From positions 248,001 to 312,000 of the forward strand of contig CAMFLR010000001.1 in the NCBI GenBank assembly GCA_945957605.1: a stretch of 64,000 nucleotides of DNA, written 5' to 3'. Origin of the DNA: an uncultured Isosphaeraceae bacterium. Lineage in GTDB: Bacteria > Planctomycetota > Planctomycetia > Isosphaerales > Isosphaeraceae. Positions 43,541 to 51,217 of this stretch are shown here, one piece after another (position 1 is the first letter of the stretch; each line of letters starts with the position of its first letter). The notes beneath the pieces were generated by a model, which was not told where the DNA came from, made no database searches, and worked only from the letters and a program-made list of their open reading frames with translations. Made by a program: the position numbers and the translations under genes.

Positions 43541-44734
43541 ATGGCGTTGACTCTGGCCGAGCGTTCGAAGTTGATTGCCCCGTCGGCGACCCTGGCCATG
43601 GCCTCGGAGGCGAAACGCCTGAAAGCCGAAGGGATCGACGTTCTCGACTTCGCGCTGGGAGAACCCGACTTCAAAACGCCGGAGAATATTCAGGAAGCGG
43701 CGATCCGGGCGATCAAATCGGGCCAGACTCACTACACCCCGCCTGCCGGGATTCCCGAACTGCGCCAGGCAATTGCCGATCACTACACCAAAGCCTGCGG
43801 CCTGCCGACGCAAGCGGTGCAAGTCATCGTTTCCAACGGGGCGAAGCACTCGTTGCATAATGCGCTGATGGCCGTCACCGGCCCTGGCGACGAGGTGATC
43901 ATTCCCGCGCCTTACTGGGTCAGCTACTCCGACCTCGTCAAGCTCACGGGGGCGACACCCGTCATCGTGCAGACGACCGAGGCCGAGGGGTTCAAGCTCT
44001 CCCCCGCTGCGCTTCGCGCGAATCTGACTCCCCGCACCAAGCTGCTCATGCTCAACAGCCCGTCAAACCCGACTGGCGTTGTCTACGAGCGGGCCGAGCT
44101 CGAGGCACTGGCCGATGTCGTGCTCGAAGCGGGAATTGGGGTGATATCCGACGAGATTTACGAGCAACTGACTTACGGCGGTGCCGAGCCGACGGTATTC
44201 GCGACGCTCCGCCCCGGCCTTGCCGAGCGGACGATCACAATCTCCGGCGTCAGCAAGACTTACGCCATGACCGGTTGGCGAATTGGCTGGGCAGTCGCCT
44301 CGGCTTCGGTCGCGAAGTTCATGGGCGACTTGCAGAGCCAGGAGACGAGCAATCCCTGTTCTGTCAGCCAGTGGGCGGCGATCGAGGCGGTTGCCGGCCC
44401 GCAGGAATCGGTCAAGGCGATGCACGCCCAGTTCACCAAGCGCAGGGCGTACGTGCTGGAACGAATTGCCGGCCTTCCCGAAGTTACCTGTGTTGCGCCC
44501 GGCGGCGCTTTTTACGCTTTCATGAACATCTCGAAGCACATCGGCCGCGAACTGGGCGGAAAACTGATCAAGTCCGACACCGACTTCTGTTTGACCGCTC
44601 TGGCGAAAGCGCACATCGCGCTCGTCATGGGTTCGGCGTTCGGTACCGAAGGGTATGCGCGACTGTCATTTGCGACCGACCTCAAAACGCTTGAGCGCGG
44701 ATTCGACGCTCTCGAGTCGTTCTTGAAGGGCTAA
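43541..44734 (+). CDS. Class I aspartate/aromatic aminotransferase
   Basis: A 397-residue PLP enzyme of the aspartate aminotransferase Ib type. Lys239 in SGVSKTYAMTGWRIGW binds PLP; SPSNPTG and 'ISDEIYEQLTYGG' are family blocks, with the substrate Arg near 'YARLSFAT'. AspC/AspB-like activity (aspartate + 2-oxoglutarate) is likely, but aromatic or prephenate activity is possible. GGAGGAG lies about nine bases before ATG 43541, so this start is preferred over 43517. Confidence 0.92.
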   Translation: MALTLAERSKLIAPSATLAMASEAKRLKAEGIDVLDFALGEPDFKTPENIQEAAIRAIKSGQTHYTPPAGIPELRQAIADHYTKACGLPTQAVQVIVSNGAKHSLHNALMAVTGPGDEVIIPAPYWVSYSDLVKLTGATPVIVQTTEAEGFKLSPAALRANLTPRTKLLMLNSPSNPTGVVYERAELEALADVVLEAGIGVISDEIYEQLTYGGAEPTVFATLRPGLAERTITISGVSKTYAMTGWRIGWAVASASVAKFMGDLQSQETSNPCSVSQWAAIEAVAGPQESVKAMHAQFTKRRAYVLERIAGLPEVTCVAPGGAFYAFMNISKHIGRELGGKLIKSDTDFCLTALAKAHIALVMGSAFGTEGYARLSFATDLKTLERGFDALESFLKG

Positions 44735-44909
44735 TAGTCATATCTTGCATTCTTGCATGATAGGAATTGTGGTCGAGTTGCCGCTTGCCCTATCTCGTGT
44801 GTGGAGTAAGATTGGTTAATCGGACGGAGTCCGTCGCAGGCGGGAACCATCTCTTATTCCTCCCGCACGAAACCGCACGGTTCGCATCATCGGTCAGGGA
44901 GCTTCCAAC

Positions 44910-45485
44910 GTGCCCCTTCACGAGATCGACCGCGACCTGATCGACAGATGTCTCCGCCACGAGCCAGGGGCGTGGACCGACTTTGTCGACAGGTACATGG
45001 GGCTGATCTACCACGTGATTCATCACGTCAGCCACGCGCGGAGCCTGGTTTTCTCGCCGGCCGATGTCGAAGACCTCGCCGCCGAGATTTTTTTGGCCAT
45101 TGTTGACGACGATTACGCCGTACTCCGCCGCTTCAAGGGCATCAGCTCGCTGCCAAGCTACCTCACGGTGGTGTCGCGGCGGGTTTGTGTCAAGGAAGTG
45201 GTCAAGCGGTTCCGCGAGGCGGAACTCGGCCACACCCACGCGCATCGCCAGTCCATTACGAACGACGGCTCGGCAGAAGCTGAACCGGTCGCGGCCGCTG
45301 AGGAAGTGGAGCGCATGCTTCAAGACCTCGACGAGCGCGAGGCGAACGTCGTGCGGCTCTACCACCTCAAGTTTTTGAACTACCGGCAGATCGGCAAACA
45401 GCTCGGGATTCCCGAGAACTCGGTCGGGCCGATTCTAGCCAAAGCGCGTCAAAACCTGCGACGCGCGGCCGAACAGCGTGCCTGA
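44910..45485 (+). CDS. ECF-type RNA polymerase sigma factor
   Basis: A 191-residue sigma70-family protein with a region 2 core ('WTDFVDRYMGLIYHVIHHVSHARS ... DVEDLAAEIFLAIVDDDYAVLRRFKGISSLPSYLTVVSRR') and a region 4 helix-turn-helix ('LDEREANVVRLYHLKFLNYRQIGKQLGIPENSVGPILAKARQNLRR'). No sigma-1.1 region is present, as in ECF sigmas. GTG 44910 has AGGGAG about ten bases upstream. No anti-sigma gene is adjacent: the next gene, transcribed from the other side, is a lipoprotein, so regulation is not obvious. Confidence 0.93.
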   Translation: MPLHEIDRDLIDRCLRHEPGAWTDFVDRYMGLIYHVIHHVSHARSLVFSPADVEDLAAEIFLAIVDDDYAVLRRFKGISSLPSYLTVVSRRVCVKEVVKRFREAELGHTHAHRQSITNDGSAEAEPVAAAEEVERMLQDLDEREANVVRLYHLKFLNYRQIGKQLGIPENSVGPILAKARQNLRRAAEQRA

Positions 45486-45514
45486 TCGGCCTGGCTCTCA
45501 AATGAAACGCAATG

Positions 45515-46678
45515 TTACGGTTCGTTCGGCGTGGGGAATCCCGGCCGGACGACCCGTTCTATTGCGCTTTCATTGTTTGCAGCAGAGAGGTCGGCAGTGA
45601 GCGCGACAGGATCGTTGTCTCGGCTGCGATAGGCCCCTTCGGTGCCGACCGGCTCGGGTGCACCGAGGCGAACGTCGCCAGGAGCGGGGGCAGATCGGCT
45701 CGACCGGGTGCTCGAACGCGGGCGGACGGGCTCGCCTTCGCCGATCGCACGGCTGGCTCGGCCGCTAGGAGCGGCTGCGGGCCCGGCTGCGTACTGTGCG
45801 AGATTTACGCGCTTGGCGCCAGCGATCTCGGGCTCGGAGAAGCGGATCTGTCGATCTTCCTCAGAGATTGGCTTGTTCACCGTGAGGCGATCGATGTAGA
45901 TGTCGAGTTGGAGCTGTTCTTCGATCCATTCGAGACGCATCTGCTGAGGCAGCACGACCTTTTCGCCCGAGTCGTTGATCGCCACGGTTTGGGTTTGCGA
46001 GACTGTGGCGTGAGCGAGGAGCTTCGGCCTGCGACCACTGCGATCTTCCTGAAGGAGGCGGTGTTCGCGAATTTCACCCGACGGGGCGATGACCGTTTCC
46101 TTGATCAGGTTTTCGCCATTATTCCCGCGCCGCGTGGAGACGAGTTTGATCGTGCCGTTCTCGCCCGGCTTCGACTCGATCTTCGCGGCTTCTTCCCGCG
46201 TAATGGGTCGTAGTCCCATCGCTTCGACGATCCAGTCGGGCTGGAAGCTAGGTGGGAGGACCGAACGGTCGACGTCGTCGTAATTGCAAACGAGCACTTC
46301 GTTTTCGCCGCCACTTCGACCCTTCTTTGTCCAAAACCAGAACTCGTCTGAGTTCGAGCCGATGTCGGCGACCGTTCCAGCAGCCGAGTGGCTCAGTTTC
46401 AGAGCAAAGTTTCTTGGCCGCTCCATCGCCAATCGGCCGCTAACCTTGGCGCCGCCGGCGGTCGACGACTTCATATTGATACTCGTTCTGGCCTCGACGG
46501 CCTTGACGAGCGAAGCGTTCTCGTTGTGTCGTTCGATTGCTTCCTTGGCCGTGAGCGAGACCTTGGGCAAGGTCGGCTCGGGGCGCGCGGTCAGGTTGCC
46601 GTTACCGCCGAGGTGGCAGCCGGTCAGCGTGGCAAGCAACCCAAAGCTTATGGCCTGCAAGGCGAGACGACACTTCAT
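45515..46678 (-). CDS. Lipoprotein with LolA/DUF4292-like domain
   Basis: A 387-residue lipoprotein. The start MKCRLALQAISFGLLATLTGC carries a classic lipobox (LTGC), and GGGAGGTG lies seven bases before ATG 46678. The region 'VKAVEARTSINMKSSTAGGAKVSGRLAMERPRNFALKLSH' and following strands resemble LolA/LolB-fold carrier proteins. The C-terminal 80 residues are Arg/Ser/Pro-rich and probably disordered. It converges with the sigma factor gene. It may take part in lipoprotein or lipid handling at the envelope; this is a fold-level inference. Confidence 0.75.
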   Translation of the reverse strand: MKCRLALQAISFGLLATLTGCHLGGNGNLTARPEPTLPKVSLTAKEAIERHNENASLVKAVEARTSINMKSSTAGGAKVSGRLAMERPRNFALKLSHSAAGTVADIGSNSDEFWFWTKKGRSGGENEVLVCNYDDVDRSVLPPSFQPDWIVEAMGLRPITREEAAKIESKPGENGTIKLVSTRRGNNGENLIKETVIAPSGEIREHRLLQEDRSGRRPKLLAHATVSQTQTVAINDSGEKVVLPQQMRLEWIEEQLQLDIYIDRLTVNKPISEEDRQIRFSEPEIAGAKRVNLAQYAAGPAAAPSGRASRAIGEGEPVRPRSSTRSSRSAPAPGDVRLGAPEPVGTEGAYRSRDNDPVALTADLSAANNESAIERVVRPGFPTPNEP

Positions 46679-47127
46679 CTTACGACACCTCCCCGATGTC
46701 GCCGGCCTCGATGCGAGGGGGGCGAGCACCCGGCGTTTGACGAACGTAACCTGGCCGGGTTGGGAGTTCGCGAGGGGAGTCGGGATGGGCAGGCGCGGGA
46801 AAGTTAGCAAAACCCGCGTGATCCCACAAGGCCGACAACGCCCGCAATCGAGTGTTCCCAAAACCAAAGCGCAAGGCCACTTCAGTGAACTATCGGACAG
46901 GCGCGGGGTCAGGTCAAATCGGTAACTGGCGGTCGGTCAGGTTCGATGCGCGATTGGAACGATTGGGTGATCGGCACGGCCCGACCGTGATTTCCTTGAT
47001 TCCGGTTCCGGCTAGCTGCCGAGATGAGTAAGATGAAGAAACGGGTGCATGCCGATCGGTAGAAAGCCGCGCGGCTGCCTCGCGAGTGAATGTCCTCTGA
47101 TTCGACCCGAGCGACCGGAGCGCTGCC
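46679..47127. other. Divergent intergenic region, no gene seen
   Basis: About 450 bases between the lipoprotein gene (minus) and the receiver gene (plus). Frames here are interrupted or shadow the lipoprotein upstream region. I see no clear hairpin terminator or consensus promoter, although both genes should be transcribed outward from here. Confidence 0.5.
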
Positions 47128-47592
47128 TTGGATTCAACCAACGGCCCCCCGAAAATCCTGATCGCCGACGACAACCCGCAGAACATCGAGCTGCTCGAAG
47201 CGTACCTCGCCGATGTCGAGTGCGAAATCGAGACCGCGGTTGACGGCGAGGACACGCTGAAACGCGTCGAGTCGTTCCGCCCCGACCTGCTCTTGCTCGA
47301 CGTGATGATGCCGCGGCTTTCGGGTTTCGAGGTCTGCAAGAAGCTTCGGGCGAACCCCGAAACCCGTGACCTCATGATCTTGATGGTCACCGCGCTCAAC
47401 GAGACGTCGGACTACGACCGTGGCGTTCAGGCCGGCACCGACGATTTTCTCTCCAAGCCGGTGAACAAGGTCGAACTGCTCTGCCGAGTTCGGAGCCTGC
47501 TGCGCGTCCGGCATTTCAAGAACCAATTCGAACGCACGCTTGCCTATCTCGCCGACTTCGAGAAGGCCAGCCGCGGCGTCGAGATCAAGTAA
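47128..47592 (+). CDS. Single-domain response regulator (CheY-like)
   Basis: A 154-residue receiver domain. Asp58 in LLLLDVMMPRLSG is the phospho-acceptor; 'ADDNPQN' (acidic pocket), 'MVTALNE' (switch Thr) and 'SKPVNKVEL' (Lys) complete the active site. A C-terminal extension of about 30 residues ('RVRSLLRVRHFKNQFERTLAYLADFEKAS') looks helical and may be a dimerisation or output segment. TTG 47128 has GGAG eight bases upstream. No histidine kinase is adjacent, so its partner is elsewhere. Confidence 0.9.
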   Translation: MDSTNGPPKILIADDNPQNIELLEAYLADVECEIETAVDGEDTLKRVESFRPDLLLLDVMMPRLSGFEVCKKLRANPETRDLMILMVTALNETSDYDRGVQAGTDDFLSKPVNKVELLCRVRSLLRVRHFKNQFERTLAYLADFEKASRGVEIK

Positions 47593-47662
47593 AGTTTGGC
47601 GATCGTTTCTGTTTGTCGCGGCAACCCCAGCACGCGAGTTACCTCGAGAAGATTCCGCGACA

Positions 47663-48874
47663 ATGTCATCCCCCGCCGCCGCCCCCCATAAACTGCCGCG
47701 CGTGATCGTCAAGAAGCGGGCCGCTCGCCCGTTCTTCGCGCGGCATCCCTGGCTGTTCGTCACCTCAATCGACCGCGTCGAAGGCTCGCCGCAAATGGGC
47801 GACGAGGTCGAGGTCTTCAGCTACGAAGGGCAATTCATCGCGCGCGGGCTGTTCAACCCAGCGTCCGGAATTCGCGTTCGTCTCTACCGCTGGGAGAACG
47901 CGCCGGTCGACGATGCCTTCTTGTCCGACCAAATTCACTCGGCCGTGCGCTGGCGTGAAGATGGGTTGGGACTGAAGGGAGACAACGTTGGCGCTCGTCT
48001 GATTTTCAGCGAGGCCGACGGACTTTCCGGCCTGACTGTCGATCGCTTCGATCGCTGGCTGGTGGCGCAGTTCACGGGTGCCGCACTGTTTGCGCGGCGC
48101 GAATCGATTTTGAAGACGCTCTCAGAACTGCCAGACATTGCTGGAATCGTCATTCGCGGCGATCGCTCGACGGCCGATGCTGAAGGGCTTCAAGTTGAAG
48201 AAGCGGTTGCTTGGGGTAATTTGCCCAGCGAGCCGATTGAGGTCGTCGAGCACGGAATTCGTTATCACGTTGACCTTACCACGGGGCAGAAAACCGGCTT
48301 TTATTTCGATCAGCGCGACAATCGCGCGGCGGTGGCGAAGTTTGCCGCGGGTCGTAAGGTGCTCGATCTTTATTCATACACCGGCGGTTTTGCGCTGAAT
48401 GCGGCGAAGAACGGTGCGATTTCCGCGCTGGGGATTGATTCATCGCAGCCAGCGATCGAGTTGGCGAAGCGCAATGCAGCGAGTAATGGTGCCGAGAACG
48501 CCAAGTTTGAGGCGGGCGATGTGCTCGACACGGTTGATCGTTTGCGCGATGCAGGCGAACGATTCGGGCTGATTGTTTGCGATCCGCCCAAGTTTGCGCG
48601 CCATCCCAAGGGGTTGGAGAAGGCGGTCAAAGCGTATTTGAATCTCAATCGCGCAGTGATCGATTTGCTCGAACCCAATGGGATTCTTGCGACTTGCTCG
48701 TGCTCGGGAGCGATGGAACGCACGCTATTCGCCGATGTGCTGGGGCGTGTAGCCGAACTTTCAGGCCGGGCGATTCAGATTCTCGGCCAGCGCGGACAGG
48801 CGGCGGATCATCCCGTTTCGGCTTCGTGTCTTGAAACTGACTATTTGAAATGTTTTATTTGCCGCGTTGTTTAG
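47663..48874 (+). CDS. rlmI: RlmI-like 23S rRNA (cytosine-5) methyltransferase
   Basis: A 403-residue class I SAM-dependent methyltransferase of the RlmI/YccW type. The N-terminal part 'VIVKKRAARPFFARHPWLFVTSIDRVEG ... GDEVEVFSYEGQFIARGLFNP' is a PUA domain; the catalytic domain has 'VLDLYSYTGGFALNAAKNGA' (SAM site), 'CDPPKFAR' and 'LATCSCSGAM' with the conserved Cys residues. It should methylate C1962 of 23S rRNA. The reported frame begins at 47540 in an overlap with the receiver gene; ATG 47663 is 71 bases after that stop and starts the family. Confidence 0.92.
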   Translation: MSSPAAAPHKLPRVIVKKRAARPFFARHPWLFVTSIDRVEGSPQMGDEVEVFSYEGQFIARGLFNPASGIRVRLYRWENAPVDDAFLSDQIHSAVRWREDGLGLKGDNVGARLIFSEADGLSGLTVDRFDRWLVAQFTGAALFARRESILKTLSELPDIAGIVIRGDRSTADAEGLQVEEAVAWGNLPSEPIEVVEHGIRYHVDLTTGQKTGFYFDQRDNRAAVAKFAAGRKVLDLYSYTGGFALNAAKNGAISALGIDSSQPAIELAKRNAASNGAENAKFEAGDVLDTVDRLRDAGERFGLIVCDPPKFARHPKGLEKAVKAYLNLNRAVIDLLEPNGILATCSCSGAMERTLFADVLGRVAELSGRAIQILGQRGQAADHPVSASCLETDYLKCFICRVV

Positions 48875-48910
48875 ATCTTTAAATATCGAGCCGAAATCCG
48901 CAACAACAAG

Positions 48911-48937
48911 AGCCGGAGGCTAACGGAACTGTCGGCT
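48911..48937. repeat. Palindromic repeat element
   Basis: AGCCG (48911-48915) and CGGCT (48933-48937) frame a spacer that includes GAGGCTAACGGAACT. From memory the AGCCGGAGGCTAACG core is a familiar dispersed intergenic palindrome in planctomycetes. It lies 37 bases after the rlmI stop. Confidence 0.5.
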
Positions 48938-48945
48938 TATGAATT

Positions 48946-49005
48946 CTTCGTTACCTTCTGTTCAAAATGCATTCAGAATTCGGAATTGAACAGAAGGTAA
49001 CGAAG
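48946..49005. repeat. Perfect 19-bp inverted repeat between convergent genes
   Basis: The arms at 48946-48964 and 48987-49005 are exact complements of 19 bases around a 22-base centre containing GAATTC. No T run follows on either strand. It sits between convergent rlmI and blaI and could end both transcripts by forming a long stem, or be a non-autonomous mobile repeat. Confidence 0.7.
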
Positions 49006-49119
49006 TTTGGAAAAATGGTAGGAATTCGATGGAAATCTGTGTTTGGGTATTCAGAATTTCGAGGCCAATAGAGCCATCTTGGTGTGGTGGGATAAACTTC
49101 GGCTCGCCTTGGAATGCCA

Positions 49120-49500
49120 TTACTTTCCGTGCTTTTCGATCAGGTCGCGGAGCATGCGGCGATCTTGATCGGTGAGCGGCTCGGCTTTGACCAGATGCGT
49201 CAGCAGTGGCGTGAGTGATCCGCCGCAGAGTTTGTCGGCCACTGCGCGGAGACGTCGGCCGATTAGCTCGTCGCGATTGATCGCGGCCCGGAATACGTGC
49301 ACCCCTTCCGTGCGGTCGCGTGCGACGCATCCCTTTGCTTCCAGGCGATCGAGCAGCTTCTGCACCGTCGCATACTGCGACGCGCCCACGTCCTCGTACG
49401 CCGTTTCGGCGAGCTGACGGATCGTTGCCGGGCCCTTGTTCCATAGCCCTTCCAGCACCGCCAGTTCAGCTTCAGTCACATCCTGCGATGTCCGCGCCAT
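49120..49500 (-). CDS. BlaI/MecI family transcriptional repressor
   Basis: A 126-residue winged-helix repressor: 'TEAELAVLEGLWNKGPATIRQLAETAY' and 'YATVQKLLDRLEAKGCVARDR' are the helix-turn-helix and wing of BlaI proteins, followed by a dimerisation helix. ATG 49500 has GAGGAG upstream; the longer frame to 49620 has no ribosome site. Two dyads (49519-49531 and 49544-49556) lie in its own promoter, so autorepression is likely. No BlaR1 (M56 peptidase) gene is adjacent, which is unusual for the pair. Confidence 0.92.
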   Translation of the reverse strand: MARTSQDVTEAELAVLEGLWNKGPATIRQLAETAYEDVGASQYATVQKLLDRLEAKGCVARDRTEGVHVFRAAINRDELIGRRLRAVADKLCGGSLTPLLTHLVKAEPLTDQDRRMLRDLIEKHGK

Positions 49501-49518
49501 CTCGCTCCTCTGCCAAAG

Positions 49519-49531
49519 AGACAAATTGTCT
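49519..49531. promoter_or_regulatory. Operator 1 of blaI
   Basis: A perfect 13-base palindrome (arms AGACAA/TTGTCT, one central A) centred 25 bases upstream of the BlaI start, over the predicted transcription start. Its outer form AGAC-N5-GTCT matches the second dyad. Confidence 0.65.
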
Positions 49532-49537
49532 GAAATA

Positions 49538-49566
49538 AGGGTAAGACATCCAGTCTGATTGGTCAA
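49538..49566 (-). promoter_or_regulatory. Promoter of blaI
   Basis: On the minus strand TTGACC (49561-49566) and TACCCT (49538-49543) are separated by exactly 17 bases. Operator 2 fills the spacer and operator 1 lies just downstream. Confidence 0.5.
49544..49556. promoter_or_regulatory. Operator 2 of blaI, inside the promoter spacer
   Basis: AGAC-N5-GTCT, the same spacing as operator 1, with start-to-start distance 25 bases (about 2.4 helix turns). It lies between the -35 and -10 elements, so occupancy should block polymerase. Confidence 0.5.
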
Positions 49567-49678
49567 GCGGGTTACGCGCAATTGTGCGCGATTGACGGTT
49601 TTACCGTGGCCGCTCATCATAGGCGAGACTTTCGTGCATCTGAATCAACTCGGCATTTTCCCTCGCGCGACTTGCACC

Positions 49679-51196
49679 ATGTTTCACTCAAAAACCATTT
49701 GCATCTGGATATTCGTTGGAATGCTGGCTACGAGCGCGCAGGCGGCGGAAACGCCTCGTCCCTTCGCGATCAAAGTGATCGACGATCAAACCGGGCGCGG
49801 CGTGCCGCTCATTGAATTACGCACGACCGATAGCACTCGATACATCACCGACAACGCCGGACTCGTTGCATTTTACGAGCCGGGATTAATGGATATCGAC
49901 GTCTTCTTCAGCGTGAAGGGGCATGGATACGAGCACGCGGCCGACGGCTTTGGCATTCGTGGCGTACGGCTCAAGCCCAAGGCGGGCGGCGAGGCGACGA
50001 TCAAGGTCAAGCGGATCAACATTGCCGAACGGCTTTATCGCGTCACAGGCGGTGGGCTTTATCGCGATAGCGTGCTGCTCGGTCGGCAAGCTCCGATCAA
50101 GAATCCCGTGCTCGACGGCCAGGTTCTGGGACAAGACAGCGTTGTGAACGGAGTTTGCAACGGCACGCTCTACTGGTTCTGGGGTGACACGAATCGGCCG
50201 TCGTATCCGCTCGGCAATTTTCACGTCCCAGGCGCGATCTCGAAATTGCCCGATCAAGGCGGGCTCGATCCGGAAGTGGGCGTCGACCTGGAATATTTCG
50301 TCGGCAACGACGGCTTCGCCAAGCCGACCGCCAAACTTCCAGGTGATGGTCCGACGTGGATTTTCGGCGTGATCGTGCTCAAGGGGGCTGATGGCCGCGA
50401 CCACATGATGGGTTCGTACGTCAAGGTGCGCAACATGCTCGACGTTTACGAGCATGGCGCGGTTGAGTTCGACGAATCGTCGCATGAGTGGAGAAAACGT
50501 GCGACGTGGCCCGAGAAAATGGCGCTCTACCCTAGCGGTCAGCCGGTGATCGTCGATGAGAATGGGGAAAAATGGGTCGTGTTCGCGCACGAATTGCCCA
50601 ACGTTCGCGTGCGAGCCAACATCGAGTCTTATCTCGATATCAATCAATACGAATCCTGGACTCCTCTTCTGAAGGACGATCCCAAGACGATTGAACGCGA
50701 CATTGCAGGGCGTGTGGTTCAGGGCTGGAAGAAGCAAACTCCGCCCATGACGTTCGACCTTCAGACTCGCATGGTGAAGGCCGGCAAGCTCAAGGGGGAT
50801 GAAGGGACGATCGTTCTTCGTGACGCCACGAGCGGCACGCCGATTCGCCCGCATACGTCGACCGTTCTTTGGAACAACTATCGCAAGAAGTGGAGCATGA
50901 TCGTCCTGGAAGCGGGCGGGAAATCGTCGTTTCTGGGCGAGGTCTGGTATGCCGAAGCGGATGCGATTACCGGCCCCTGGCGCGATGCGGTGAAAGTCGT
51001 TACACACGATAAATACAGCTTCTACAATCCTCGGCTGCATCCGTATTTTGCGAAAGAGAACGGCAAGATTCTCTTCTTCGAGGGGACGTACACGGCGATG
51101 TTTTCAGGCAATCTCGACCCGACCCCTCGGTACGACTACAATCAGGTGATGTATCGCCTGGATCTTTCCGATCCGCGTTTGAAACTCTCCAAGTAA
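49679..51196 (+). CDS. Secreted hypothetical protein, predicted propeller fold
   Basis: A 505-residue exported protein with a clear signal peptide (ICIWIFVGMLATSAQA). An N-terminal Ig/CarboxypepD_reg-like domain ('KVIDDQTGRGVPLIELRTTDSTRYITDNAGLVAFY') precedes repeated blades such as 'NGTLYWFWGDTNRPSYPLGNFHVPGA' and 'VLWNNYRKKWSMIVLEAG', resembling DUF4185/GH43-like five-bladed propellers. Catalytic acids cannot be assigned confidently. ATG 49679 sits at the signal peptide; the longer frame begins at 49559. A sulfatase gene follows after 21 bases, suggesting action on a sulfated sugar polymer. Confidence 0.72.
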   Translation: MFHSKTICIWIFVGMLATSAQAAETPRPFAIKVIDDQTGRGVPLIELRTTDSTRYITDNAGLVAFYEPGLMDIDVFFSVKGHGYEHAADGFGIRGVRLKPKAGGEATIKVKRINIAERLYRVTGGGLYRDSVLLGRQAPIKNPVLDGQVLGQDSVVNGVCNGTLYWFWGDTNRPSYPLGNFHVPGAISKLPDQGGLDPEVGVDLEYFVGNDGFAKPTAKLPGDGPTWIFGVIVLKGADGRDHMMGSYVKVRNMLDVYEHGAVEFDESSHEWRKRATWPEKMALYPSGQPVIVDENGEKWVVFAHELPNVRVRANIESYLDINQYESWTPLLKDDPKTIERDIAGRVVQGWKKQTPPMTFDLQTRMVKAGKLKGDEGTIVLRDATSGTPIRPHTSTVLWNNYRKKWSMIVLEAGGKSSFLGEVWYAEADAITGPWRDAVKVVTHDKYSFYNPRLHPYFAKENGKILFFEGTYTAMFSGNLDPTPRYDYNQVMYRLDLSDPRLKLSK

Positions 51197-51217
51197 GCCG
51201 GCAAGGGTTCAATCGTT

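Noticed and set aside
43337-43858. 173-codon minus-strand frame
   Set aside because: It lies partly over the aminotransferase and partly over the divergent promoter gap, with no signal or motif.
48370-48723. Minus-strand frame inside rlmI
   Set aside because: Shadow of the methyltransferase catalytic domain.
49120-49500. Beta-lactam resistance regulator
   Set aside because: BlaI family membership is clear, but no beta-lactamase or BlaR1 is adjacent.
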